64,000 bases of DNA. Origin: CALINB01 sp938045325. Lineage in GTDB: Bacteria; Pseudomonadota; Alphaproteobacteria; Rhodospirillales; CALINB01. Positions 16,235 to 24,563 of the stretch are shown piece by piece. A program made the position numbers and the translations under genes. Under the pieces are notes generated by a model, which was not told the DNA's origin, searched no databases, and worked only from the letters and a program-made list of their open reading frames with translations. The first letter of the stretch is position 1; each line of letters opens with the position of its first letter. The stretch spans positions 62,001-126,000 of the forward strand of contig JAYNQW010000009.1 of NCBI GenBank assembly GCA_038114465.1, in the 5' to 3' direction.

Positions 16235-17398
16235 TTACGAGATATCCGTATTGGGAATATCGATATCGGGAACGCGGTACTTTTCAATTTTGGCATCATC
16301 GACGGTGACGCCGAGGCCGGGGCCAACCGGTAAATCGACGGTGGCGCCGGGATTCATTTCAATCGGGGTCGTGCAGACATCGTCGGCGAGGCGTTCCAAA
16401 GGAGAACCGTAGCCAAGCGGGTCGCGTACCGCTTTGGTGCCGGCGGCGAAATGCAGAATGGCCGCAAGGCCCAGGGACAATGGATGCTTCGATCCCATGG
16501 ACACGCCTAGCCCGGCGGCTTCGGCGGCTTCGGCCATGCGGCGGGCGAGATAAAGCCCGCCGTTTTTGAACGGTTTGATGCAAATGACATCGCAGGCCCC
16601 TTCGCGGGCGAGGTTGATCACATCATGCGGCGTCCAGGCGGACTCGTCGGCGATGATCGGAATGTTGACCGCACGGCGGATGTCTTTCATGCCTTGGATG
16701 TCCCACCACGGTCCGGGTTGTTCGATCGCTTCAATGTCGTAGGCGCGCATCTTGCGTAGTGTCGGGATCGCATCTTCGACGTTGTAGGCGGAGTTGACAT
16801 CGACTTCGAGGGGAAAGTGCGGCCCGACAGCATCGCGAACGGCGGCAACCCGGTCGATGTCTTCCTTCGGATCAAAACCGATTTTGATGGTGATCAGCGC
16901 GTAACCCGCTTCCTTCAGCTCGATGGCATCCTTGGCGAGTTCGGCGGGTGGTTTAACGCCGAGGCTGCGGCTCACCCGAAAGTGGCTTTTATGAATGCCA
17001 CCTAAGAGTTGAGCGACCGGGCGGTTGGTCGCTTGGCCCATGATGTCGTAAAGGGCGTTGTCGATGCCACACTTCGAGCACAGAAATCCCGTGCGGCCCA
17101 TTTGCGCGCCTTCGATCTTATCGATGACGAGACCGATATCGAACGGATCCATACCGATGATCAGCGGCGCGAAGTATTTGGTGATGGCGATGTAAATGCC
17201 TTCGACGGTTTCACCACCGCGCTCGGGCAAAATCGCGCCGGTTTCGCCGACGCCGGTAATGCCGCCGTTATCCTTGCCGCCGTCGGCGTCGATGAACACC
17301 AGCACGCGGCGGATGAATTTTGTTCGCCCAGCGGATGTTTGGTAATGCCCTTTATAAGGCACGTGAACCATTTTGCAGGTGATACCGGTAATTTTCAT
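16235..17398 (-). CDS. Mandelate racemase/muconate-lactonising-enzyme-family protein
   Basis: A 387-residue enolase-superfamily enzyme. The barrel residues are K172 (TIKIG), D200 (EVDVN), E226 (IEQPGP), D251 (IADES) and a late lysine in ICIKPFKNGG, matching the muconate-lactonising subgroup. The usual K-x-K pair is T-x-K. The family abstracts a proton alpha to a carboxylate and then racemises, dehydrates or lactonises. The substrate is unknown. It is convergent with the MmgE/PrpD gene, and the two could serve the same acid pathway from opposite promoters. Confidence 0.85.
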   Translation of the reverse strand: MKITGITCKMVHVPYKGHYQTSAGRTKFIRRVLVFIDADGGKDNGGITGVGETGAILPERGGETVEGIYIAITKYFAPLIIGMDPFDIGLVIDKIEGAQMGRTGFLCSKCGIDNALYDIMGQATNRPVAQLLGGIHKSHFRVSRSLGVKPPAELAKDAIELKEAGYALITIKIGFDPKEDIDRVAAVRDAVGPHFPLEVDVNSAYNVEDAIPTLRKMRAYDIEAIEQPGPWWDIQGMKDIRRAVNIPIIADESAWTPHDVINLAREGACDVICIKPFKNGGLYLARRMAEAAEAAGLGVSMGSKHPLSLGLAAILHFAAGTKAVRDPLGYGSPLERLADDVCTTPIEMNPGATVDLPVGPGLGVTVDDAKIEKYRVPDIDIPNTDIS

Positions 17399-17402
17399 GA
17401 GC

Positions 17403-17888
17403 TTACTTGTTCGGTTTATACGTCACCATGACGGCGTGGCCGAACACCCCGAGGTACAAGATCGTTGTTTTCGTATCGCCCTCAAGCCAATCGGCAGCGT
17501 TCATGCCGTCTTCTTTTCGCTTTGCAACCGGCTTGCCGTAATCCTTGACGAACTGCGCGTATGCCTGGTCGTACAGTTGGCGCGCTAGCTTTTCATTTTT
17601 TTTGACATCCGGATCAACGAAGGGAACCACGATGGAGACTTCCATAAGCCCAGTCTTGTCGAACATGTAGGTTGCATGGGTCGGGTGACCGAAATGGGTG
17701 ATGCTAATATTGCCGGCCGTGGTGTGGTCTTCGCGGACCGGGGCGGCACGCTTGAGGCCCGGTTTGATCTTGGCGACTTGATCAAACGTCATGCCCCATT
17801 TGGTTTCCCGGTAGCCCGCTTCGCTATCAGCAGCCCAAAAACAAAACAATGCGGCGGTTATCAGCAGCGTTGAATATTTCATCATCAT
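17403..17888 (-). CDS. Predicted periplasmic protein of unknown function
   Basis: A 161-residue protein with a clear signal peptide (hydrophobic core LLITAALFCFWA, likely cut near SEA-GY). The mature part has a WGMTFDQV segment, resembling small periplasmic proteins in which a WG-M-x-x-x-x-V motif opens the domain; I do not assign a family. Three ATGs open the frame and the exact start is not decided. It lies 4 bp upstream of the enolase-superfamily gene in the leftward transcript, so they are probably co-transcribed. Confidence 0.65.
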   Translation of the reverse strand: MMMKYSTLLITAALFCFWAADSEAGYRETKWGMTFDQVAKIKPGLKRAAPVREDHTTAGNISITHFGHPTHATYMFDKTGLMEVSIVVPFVDPDVKKNEKLARQLYDQAYAQFVKDYGKPVAKRKEDGMNAADWLEGDTKTTILYLGVFGHAVMVTYKPNK

Positions 17889-17908
17889 GTTTTCATGATA
17901 GGTGCCGA

Positions 17909-18430
17909 TTATGGCAACTTTGTGCCGCTTTCCCGGGCCGCACGTTCGTAAACCGGGATGTCCATCTGTGGTTGCTTAACCCCGGCCTGTCCCATCATGT
18001 CGGCAATCCAGCCGCGGTGATAGTTGCCGTGAGTAACGATATGGGTCAGCGCCATGGCGCGCGCGAGAGATCCTTTGTTGCCGCTGATGAGTTCATAGTC
18101 GACGACTTCTTCGAGGTCGTCGCCGCTTAAGCCTGCGGCATAGTCTTTGATCTCCTGATCCATGGCTGCATGGGCGGCACGCAATTCTTCGAGATCTTCA
18201 TGCAGCACCGTGCGAAGATTATCGAAGCTGTGTTTTTCGCCCTTCATATGCGCGAGCCAGATCTTTTCGACGACCAAAAGATGGTTCAAGCTGACATGGA
18301 TCGATTTAAGGGACGTCTTGCGTTCCTTGGTGACTTCCTCCAAGGGCATATCCAGAACGACTTTATAAATTTCGTCGTTAGCCCAGGCGTTGTAGTCCAA
18401 CAAGGACTGCAAGTAAGTTTGATCCTTCAT
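17909..18430 (-). CDS. DinB-family protein
   Basis: A 173-residue four-helix-bundle protein of the DinB group. The opening LLDYNAWANDEI and the metal-type histidines (LNHLLVVEKIWLAH, and HIVTHGNYHRG near residue 140) are typical. Family members bind a divalent metal, and many act as thiol-dependent transferases (mycothiol- or bacillithiol-like) or are DNA-damage inducible. A role in this genome is not evident. It ends 20 bp before the periplasmic protein and begins 12 bp after the small gene upstream, so all three likely share a transcript. Confidence 0.85.
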   Translation of the reverse strand: MKDQTYLQSLLDYNAWANDEIYKVVLDMPLEEVTKERKTSLKSIHVSLNHLLVVEKIWLAHMKGEKHSFDNLRTVLHEDLEELRAAHAAMDQEIKDYAAGLSGDDLEEVVDYELISGNKGSLARAMALTHIVTHGNYHRGWIADMMGQAGVKQPQMDIPVYERAARESGTKLP

Positions 18431-18442
18431 GCGGCAATTCCC

Positions 18443-18715
18443 TTAAGCATCACCGATACGCGGCGGACCGCCCTTGGCGGCTTGGCTGGGGCCGAAGGCT
18501 TTATCAAGGGTTTGCGTCGAATCCGTCGCCAAATCGATGGCTTCGCCGAGCAAATCGAGAATTTTCGTGTTGTTGCGCAGCACATGCTGCGCTTCAGGGC
18601 GACCGTCATCGACGATTTTGGTGCAACGGATTAAAATATCCTTGCGCAGGATGTTTAGGATATCTTCGAGCCTTGAACCGTCCGGTTTTTCATCAGAAAC
18701 GAGAAAGTGGGTCAT
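18443..18715 (-). CDS. Small conserved-looking hypothetical protein (90 aa)
   Basis: Started at ATG 18715 after AGAGAGGAAAAC; a longer frame to 18742 adds nine residues but has no ribosome site. The protein is soluble and helical, with a segment (LEDILNILRKDILIRCTKI) of amphipathic pattern and a Gly/Pro-rich end. I do not recognise the family. It sits 12 bp upstream of the DinB-family gene and may be its partner, which is inference from spacing only. Confidence 0.55.
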   Translation of the reverse strand: MTHFLVSDEKPDGSRLEDILNILRKDILIRCTKIVDDGRPEAQHVLRNNTKILDLLGEAIDLATDSTQTLDKAFGPSQAAKGGPPRIGDA

Positions 18716-18813
18716 GTTTTCCTCTCTGGCGTAATTAACCAATTATTCTCATAGAATAGCTGGTTGCTATGGAATAAGTGAAATATAAATGAGTTTTCGT
18801 TAGTCTTTTTAGG

Positions 18814-19578
18814 ATGAATAAGCTTTTTTGCACAATTGTAGGCTTTGCGACAGCATTGCTGCTGGTTCCATCTCCTGGACTAGCGAATGAGTCCGAGACA
18901 CAACAAATCGGTTTTCAGAAAATCGACAAAACCGAAGTGACGATCCGTCAATTTGCTGAATTCGCCGATGAGACCGGGTTCAAGACTGAAGCTGAAAAGA
19001 AAGGCGGCGGTTTCGAATGGGGCTTCGGTTGGGTGCGAAAATCGGGCTGGACGTTCCGCCAGCCCAATGGGGTCAAACCCGAGTCACTTGATTTGCCTGC
19101 CGTGCATATTACTTGGCATGAGGCGAACGCCTATTGCCGGTGGGTCGATGGGCGCCTGCCGACGGTGCAGGAATGGAAAATCGCAGCCTATACGGAAACC
19201 TGAAGCCAGCCACCCGATCCGTTCGAGCAGGGTACAATTTATAAGTATCCGACCGGTCATGTGATTGATGGAGCCAACATCAAAGGTGATGCCGATGGCT
19301 TTGCCCGGCATGCACCGGTCGGTAAAACACCGCCGGGTGTAAATGGGCTTTTTGATATGGGAGGTAACGTTTGGGAGTGGGCTGCCGATATCCGCGGCAA
19401 TTACCGCTTCACAATGGGTGGCTCTTTTTTTGGTAAAGCAAGGCGAATGGAACAAGATGCTTACCGCATGCGACCGGCGAGTTTTTATGCAGTCGCCGTT
19501 GGGTTTCGTTGTATTTACGACCCTAAAAGAAAAAGAAAAAAGAAGAAAAAGAAATCGAAAGCGACAAATAAACCTTAA
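18814..19578 (+). pseudogene. Formylglycine-generating-enzyme-like (SUMF1) protein interrupted by an in-frame TGA
   Basis: A signal peptide (MNKLFCTIVGFATALLLV) and an FGE-sulfatase domain run in one frame to 19578, but TGA at 19201-19203 stops it after AAYTET. The next codons continue the family pattern: QPPDPFEQG, YPTG, GLFDMGGNVWEWAADI, MGGSFFGKA, and AVGFRCI at the end. Other members usually have arginine or a similar residue at the TGA position, so CGA to TGA is the likeliest cause. The two catalytic cysteines of true FGE are not both evident, so the intact form was probably a periplasmic SUMF1-like protein. The tail is a lysine run. Confidence 0.75.
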
Positions 19579-19604
19579 ATTCAGGAAATTGAAACACTTA
19601 TTTA

Positions 19605-20636
19605 ATGCCGCCACCTATCAGCCGTTCATTTAAAAACTCGCTGCCGAGTTCCGTTTTTCAATACCTCTGGTCAGAAGGCCCGCGAACGCATGTTCTTCTT
19701 GCGTTGTTGGCACTTTCGACAATGCCGTTTTTGTATTTGTCCTTCGAGGTGCCGAAGCAAATCATTAACAACGCCATCCACGTGAGTCATTTTCCGATTT
19801 ATGTTTTGGGGGCCGGTCTTTCTCAGCTTTATGCATTGATAGCATTATCGGTGAGTTTTCTTGCTGTTGTCGGCATCGTTAGTGTTTTGAAATACGTGGT
19901 TAATGTCCGCAAAGGGACATTCGGTGAAATGGTATTACAGCGGCTTCGTTTTCTCGGCTACCGGGAATGCTCCAAACGCTCGAAGAAAACCCATTTCGGG
20001 GAGGTTATCCCGGTCTTAACCCACGAGATGGAAGCCATCGGGACATTTGCCGGTGATGCTTTCGTTTTGCCTATTCTGCAAGGCGGCATCTTCGTCACGG
20101 TAGTGACGTTTATGTTTGTGCAGGATGTGATCCTGGGGGTTGCGGCTTTGGCACTATTGCCGGTGCAGCTTTGGATTATTCCGCCGATGCAACGAAAGGT
20201 AAACGCGCTAACCAGGGACCGTGCCCATGAAATGCGTAATTTCGGCGGTATCGTCGGCTCGACCGGTGAAGTTCAAAACAAAACCAGTACGACGACGTTG
20301 CTTGAACAAGAGCGAAAAGTATCGAGTTCTCTTGAAAAGATCAGGACGATCCGTGTCGAATTGTTTCGTAAAAAATTTCTGATGAAAAGTCTCAATAATT
20401 TTATTGGGCACTTAACGCCATTCTTCTTTTATTTAATCGGTGGTTTCTTGGTTGTATTGGGGGACCTCACGTTTGGCTCACTGGTCGGAGTGCTCGCGGC
20501 CTATAAGGACCTAACACCGTCACTCAAAGAGTTATTTAAGTATTATCAGCGCCAGCAGGATGTCCTCATACGATACAAAGGTATTCGGGAGTATTTGTAC
20601 GATTCGTCGTCGGAAAATAGTCGCCGCACAGTATGA
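19605..20636 (+). CDS. ABC-exporter transmembrane half without ATPase domain
   Basis: A 343-residue protein with about five to six hydrophobic segments and a cytoplasmic-loop pattern typical of ABC1-type exporter membrane domains (for example GFLVVLGDLTFGSLVGVLAAY and DLTPSLKELFKYYQ). In standard half-transporters the coupling helix leads directly to a nucleotide-binding domain. Here the protein ends at TVstop in the linker, and no Walker A, signature or Walker B sequence follows. It is either truncated or relies on an ATPase encoded elsewhere. It begins 27 bp after the interrupted FGE-like gene on the same strand, with a weak ribosome site. Confidence 0.75.
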   Translation: MPPPISRSFKNSLPSSVFQYLWSEGPRTHVLLALLALSTMPFLYLSFEVPKQIINNAIHVSHFPIYVLGAGLSQLYALIALSVSFLAVVGIVSVLKYVVNVRKGTFGEMVLQRLRFLGYRECSKRSKKTHFGEVIPVLTHEMEAIGTFAGDAFVLPILQGGIFVTVVTFMFVQDVILGVAALALLPVQLWIIPPMQRKVNALTRDRAHEMRNFGGIVGSTGEVQNKTSTTTLLEQERKVSSSLEKIRTIRVELFRKKFLMKSLNNFIGHLTPFFFYLIGGFLVVLGDLTFGSLVGVLAAYKDLTPSLKELFKYYQRQQDVLIRYKGIREYLYDSSSENSRRTV

Positions 20637-20653
20637 CTAAAGCACCCGCTTTC

Positions 20654-21814
20654 TTATAAAACCCGTTTGTTGGCGCCGGTGTCGCGCTGAATGTGGAAAT
20701 GTTCTTTCCATTTCCGATGTGCTCGCATGCCGCTCAGGGTTTCTTCGTATGGGGTGCCGACAGGAAACGGCGCGGGGTCAGGAAAGTCCTGCCAAACACC
20801 GGCTTCACGGCGGGCTTCGCGGGCATCCAATAATCCGTCGTTATAGCTTTCGAAGGTGATCCAGCCACCCGGGGCTTCGAGGTTCACGGCGCGGTAGCGG
20901 CCGTCCATTTCCTCCATGAAGTCGACCTGTTTATCGGTGAGCGCTAACGGCTCGAGAATATTGTCGTACCCGAGTTCGCGCAGACTATCACCGGCGACCC
21001 AGGACATGATGCGCTGATCGCGAATACTCATCTCGTTTTTATAGCGATCGATGTATTTATCCGAGATCGGATGGCCTAAGGGGGCATTGTCCTTCGAGGC
21101 CCCGCGTTTTTTGGCTATTGGCGTGGTATGAAACTCCAAAAGCTCTTCTACGTAATCCTCGCCGAGAAAGGCGCAGAGGTCCTTAATACCCTTAACAGGA
21201 TCGCGTACGAAATCCTCGTACTTAATGTCGAACCATTGATCCTTGGAGAGTTTTTCGCGCGCCGGTTTCACCGCTTGCTGACCCATATGCCAAAGTTCGG
21301 CTCCGGTGTAGATGTTCATCGGACCAAAAGAGGAGTCCATAAACTCGGCGGTGCAATCGCGTCCGTCACGGTAGATGAAGACGATTTGCGCGTTGGGAAA
21401 ATCTTTGATGATTTGATCAATGTAGAACAAATTATAAGGCGTCTTTTCACCCCATCGCGGTTTGTTTTCATGTTTGGCAAACCGTTCCATCATGGCGGCG
21501 AAAACCCCGGCGAAAGATTGCTCGTACTTGAGTGCGCTGTCGGTGATTTCATCGCCGAAGGTGTCCGCATTCACATCCATATTCCAAAACGGTACGCGCA
21601 GGCCGTAAGCCATTTCGTGTGCTAGGGTCCGGAAGGCTCCGAGTTTTTTGAGGTTGCCGTAGGTAAATAGCCAGGGACGGAAGCGTGGGTAATACCAGGT
21701 GACTTCCGGTACGGCGAGGCGGGGATGCATGCCGAGAATGGCCATGATTAGCGTGGTGCCGGAGCGTTCGGAGCCGGTGACGAAGATCGGCCGTTCGGTC
21801 AGGGTAACCGGCAT
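20654..21814 (-). CDS. Sulfotransferase family protein
   Basis: A 386-residue protein with the PAPS 5'-phosphosulfate loop near residues 13-21 (TGSERSGTT) and a 3'-phosphate segment (FIYRDGRDCTAEFMDS). It transfers sulfuryl from 3'-phosphoadenosine-5'-phosphosulfate to an acceptor hydroxyl or amine. The acceptor is unknown. It begins 2 bp after the stop of the ABC ATPase gene, so it is the last gene of the NitT/TauT-type operon. Such linkage suggests the imported compound or a derivative is sulfated, or that sulfate ester metabolism is coordinated; that is inference. Confidence 0.88.
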   Translation of the reverse strand: MPVTLTERPIFVTGSERSGTTLIMAILGMHPRLAVPEVTWYYPRFRPWLFTYGNLKKLGAFRTLAHEMAYGLRVPFWNMDVNADTFGDEITDSALKYEQSFAGVFAAMMERFAKHENKPRWGEKTPYNLFYIDQIIKDFPNAQIVFIYRDGRDCTAEFMDSSFGPMNIYTGAELWHMGQQAVKPAREKLSKDQWFDIKYEDFVRDPVKGIKDLCAFLGEDYVEELLEFHTTPIAKKRGASKDNAPLGHPISDKYIDRYKNEMSIRDQRIMSWVAGDSLRELGYDNILEPLALTDKQVDFMEEMDGRYRAVNLEAPGGWITFESYNDGLLDAREARREAGVWQDFPDPAPFPVGTPYEETLSGMRAHRKWKEHFHIQRDTGANKRVL

Positions 21815-21816
21815 GA

Positions 21817-22611
21817 TTATTTCTCGGCTGTATTCATGTGTTCATCGACCGAATAATTGGCACCGGCGGCTTCGATCGCCTTTTGCAGGCCGTTGCGGAC
21901 TTCTTCGACCTTTTGCGCGAATGTTTCACTGACCCGGCGTGTGCCGCGGTCAATGTCGACCGGATATTCTTCGACAATCCGGCCCGGCTTATCGCCTAAT
22001 AATAAAACCCGGTCGCCCAGATAAACAGCCTCTTCGATGTCGTGGGTGACGAACAGTACGGATTTTTGCGTTTCTTTCCAAATGCGCAGCAGTTCATCTT
22101 GTAAACCGGTGCGGGTGATTGCATCCAAGGCCCCGAATGGCTCATCCATTAAGAGAATATCCGGATCGACGGCCAAGGCGCGCGCGATGCCGATCCGCTG
22201 GCGTTGTCCGCCGGACAGCTGATAAGGCCAACGGTCCGCATACCCATCCAGGCCGACGAGTTTAAGAGTCCAATCGATGCGCTCTTGTTTAACTTGCTCG
22301 GAAACCTCAAGGCCTTCTAAACCGAGGGTGATGTTATCGCCGACTTTGCGCCAGGGCATCAGATTGGCGGCTTGAAACACCATGGCATACGGCCGCCGAG
22401 TAGGATCTTTCGGCACATCCACGTTTACGGTTCCTTTGCTTGCCGGGATAAGATCGGCGACGACGCGGAGCAGGGTGGATTTACCAGCTCCAGACACCCC
22501 AACGAGAGTTACGAATTCACCCTTTTCAATGGCGACATTCAGCCCTTCGAAAACGGTCGTGGTGCCGTCGAAGCTGACGGCCAGATCTTCGGTATGGATT
22601 ATCGTTGCCAT
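21817..22611 (-). CDS. NitT/TauT-family ABC importer ATPase
   Basis: A 264-residue ATPase. Walker A is GVSGAGKST (38-46), the signature LSGGQRQR (131-138) and Walker B ILLMDEP (151-157), then a Q-loop at FQAANLMPW. The subfamily supplies aliphatic sulfonates, taurine, nitrate or related anions (SsuB/TauB/NrtD). It overlaps the end of the permease gene by 13 bp, giving translational coupling, and a sulfotransferase starts 2 bp after its stop. The cytoplasmic subunit pairs with the permease at 22599-23351. Confidence 0.92.
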   Translation of the reverse strand: MATIIHTEDLAVSFDGTTTVFEGLNVAIEKGEFVTLVGVSGAGKSTLLRVVADLIPASKGTVNVDVPKDPTRRPYAMVFQAANLMPWRKVGDNITLGLEGLEVSEQVKQERIDWTLKLVGLDGYADRWPYQLSGGQRQRIGIARALAVDPDILLMDEPFGALDAITRTGLQDELLRIWKETQKSVLFVTHDIEEAVYLGDRVLLLGDKPGRIVEEYPVDIDRGTRRVSETFAQKVEEVRNGLQKAIEAAGANYSVDEHMNTAEK

Positions 22612-23351
22612 TCGAGAATCTTGTCCTGTATGCGTACGAAAATGTAATCGCTGATGCCGTAAAGCAAGGCGATGGAAAACATGTAAAGCACGACGACTTC
22701 CGAAGCGAGCAGACCGGACGCTTCAATCATGCGCTGGCCGATGCCGGCAATGCCGAATAGTTCTGCCGCGACCACGGTCATCCAGCCTTGGCCTAAACCG
22801 GCGCGCAGGCCGCTTAGAATACCGGGGGCGGCACCTGGCAGAATCACTTTGCGCAGCAAGTCATAAAATCTACGGTGACCGAATGCGCGCGCGACTTCGA
22901 TCAAATCTTTATCGACTGCTTGTACGGCCGCCATCGCCGTGAAGTAATTGATCCAAAAAATGCCGATGGAAATGATGAACGCAGCGGCGGTTTCTGAAAT
23001 GCCGAACCAAATGATCGCAAAAGGAATCCAGGCTAATGGTGGGATCGGCCGGAAAATGCGCGCTAACCACGCTTGGCTGGCTTCAACACGGGGGAAGAGG
23101 GCGACCGCCACACCTAAGGTGACGCCCAGTACGGAGCCGAGCACAAAACCGATGGTGTAATGGCGCAGGCTGGCCCACACCATGCTTTGCCAAAAGCCGA
23201 GCTTGATCTCCGACGTGAGTGTTACCGGCAACGTCGAGGGCGGCGGCAGTAGGTGGGTTTCAATCCATCCACTACGGGCGATCCCTTCCCAAATGAGTAA
23301 GAAGATGACCAGCCCGGTCGCGGATAGCGTGTAGCGTGTTACAGGTTTCAC
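22599..23351 (-). CDS. NitT/TauT-family ABC importer permease
   Basis: A 250-residue inner-membrane permease with about six hydrophobic segments. The cytoplasmic EAA-type loop EVARAFGHRRFYDLLRKVI lies just past the middle and docks the ATPase. It is the channel of the same importer as the flanking binding protein and ATPase, and overlaps the ATPase gene by 13 bp. Likely substrates of this subfamily are sulfonates, nitrate or taurine-like anions. The gene starts 27 bp after the binding protein's stop. Confidence 0.92.
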   Translation of the reverse strand: MKPVTRYTLSATGLVIFLLIWEGIARSGWIETHLLPPPSTLPVTLTSEIKLGFWQSMVWASLRHYTIGFVLGSVLGVTLGVAVALFPRVEASQAWLARIFRPIPPLAWIPFAIIWFGISETAAAFIISIGIFWINYFTAMAAVQAVDKDLIEVARAFGHRRFYDLLRKVILPGAAPGILSGLRAGLGQGWMTVVAAELFGIAGIGQRMIEASGLLASEVVVLYMFSIALLYGISDYIFVRIQDKILEWQR

Positions 23352-23378
23352 GAGCGATTTAATCCAAAGCAGAAAATA

Positions 23379-24404
23379 TTATTTCATCAGGTTCTTTTCT
23401 GCTTCCTCATAAATCGACGTGTCGAACAAACCCTTTGTGGACACTTTGGTTTTAATTTTTTTGCTTTTTTGGAATTGAGCCATGTATTGGGTGTCCTTCA
23501 CGATGGAGCGCGGATCGGCGTGGAAGTTTGATGATGGTGATTTTAAGGCCTTTAGAACGAGTTGTTCCGACAGCAAACCTTTGGCAATGAAGTTCTTCAC
23601 GTGTTTGGCCGCCTTTTCGGGATTCTTTTTCAAAAGCTTTGTCGCCTTGATATGCAGTTCAATCAACTTCACCAATGCGGCGCGGTGTTTTGCGATGATG
23701 TTTTCCCGCGCGGCAATCGTGGAGCCCGGTTGACCCGGCATCATGTCTTTCGATCCGGCGATGACTTTCGCGCCTTTGAGTTTTTCCGAAACGACCGTGA
23801 GGATGGGCTCGAGAATGCCGGCGGCGTCAACCGAGCGCGACAGCAACGCTTGTTGAACCCGTGATGCGCCCATGCCGATTAATTCGACTTGGTTCAGTTC
23901 AAGTTTAAGCATGTTAAGCAGCCAATGGCGCGTGACCGTATCGGGCACGGAGCCTTTCGGAAAGCTGGCGATTTTAACCTTGCGGCCTTTGGCCTTGGCA
24001 AATGCGGTGATGGCTTTTTTGGCACCGTGTTTATCGACAAACTTAACGAACTCGCCTTGCGCGACAACGGCAATTTGCTCGATGATACCGGAGGCGATGA
24101 CTTTTAATTTAATGCCCTTGCCGCGTGTGACCATAGCCGGGCCGATGCCGAAGCACATGACATCCATCTTGCCTGATGCAATCGCCTGCACAATGGCCGG
24201 ACCGTTAGGGAACCGGGTGAGTTTTAAATTAATGCCGGCCTTTTTGGCCCAGCCCATGCCTTCGATAACAAATAATTGGCTGCACGGCACGATCGGCATA
24301 TACGCCATTTCGAGGGTGACGGCCTTGGATGTCGCCGGCTGAAAAGCGGTGATTCCCAAGGCGAGCGCGGAAACGGCAAATGATTTTTTGAAAAGTGACT
24401 TCAT
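23379..24404 (-). CDS. NitT/TauT-family ABC substrate-binding protein
   Basis: A 341-residue periplasmic protein with an N-terminal signal peptide (SLFKKSFAVSALALGITAF) and a typical bilobed NMT1-like body: the PNGPAIVQAIASGKMDVM segment corresponds to the anion-binding lobe. This is the first gene of an importer-sulfotransferase operon. A ribosome site (GGAGGACACC) precedes the ATG. It is unusually lysine-rich for this group. The bound anion (sulfonate, taurine, nitrate or other) cannot be told from sequence alone. Confidence 0.9.
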   Translation of the reverse strand: MKSLFKKSFAVSALALGITAFQPATSKAVTLEMAYMPIVPCSQLFVIEGMGWAKKAGINLKLTRFPNGPAIVQAIASGKMDVMCFGIGPAMVTRGKGIKLKVIASGIIEQIAVVAQGEFVKFVDKHGAKKAITAFAKAKGRKVKIASFPKGSVPDTVTRHWLLNMLKLELNQVELIGMGASRVQQALLSRSVDAAGILEPILTVVSEKLKGAKVIAGSKDMMPGQPGSTIAARENIIAKHRAALVKLIELHIKATKLLKKNPEKAAKHVKNFIAKGLLSEQLVLKALKSPSSNFHADPRSIVKDTQYMAQFQKSKKIKTKVSTKGLFDTSIYEEAEKNLMK

Positions 24405-24502
24405 GGTGTCCTCCCGGTTAGCTAAATAGCCCTATGCATGGGCGTTTATTGTTATCATCATATGCCCTGGTCTTAAGGCATAACAGGTGTTTTTCTTAAA
24501 TT

Positions 24503-24563
24503 AAGCTGATTGATCTTTTAAGCTGATTGATCTTTTAAGCTGATTGATCTTTTAAGCTGATTG
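24503..24563 (-). repeat. 17-bp tandem repeat spanning a stop codon
   Basis: The unit AAGCTGATTGATCTTTT occurs three times (24503-24519, 24520-24536, 24537-24553), followed by a 10-bp partial copy inside the coding end of the leftward gene. On the minus strand each unit reads through TCAGCTTAA, the end of that gene, so the repeat is a serial duplication of the terminal codons and stop. Confidence 0.95.

Noticed and set aside
19201..19203. Second selenocysteine codon
   Set aside because: The position is not a known catalytic cysteine and the following hairpin is weak; a nonsense change is simpler. Kept only as an alternative.
24503..24563. Iteron-type replication origin
   Set aside because: The repeats are 17 bp and tandem, but they are the duplicated 3' end of a gene, with no initiator gene adjacent.
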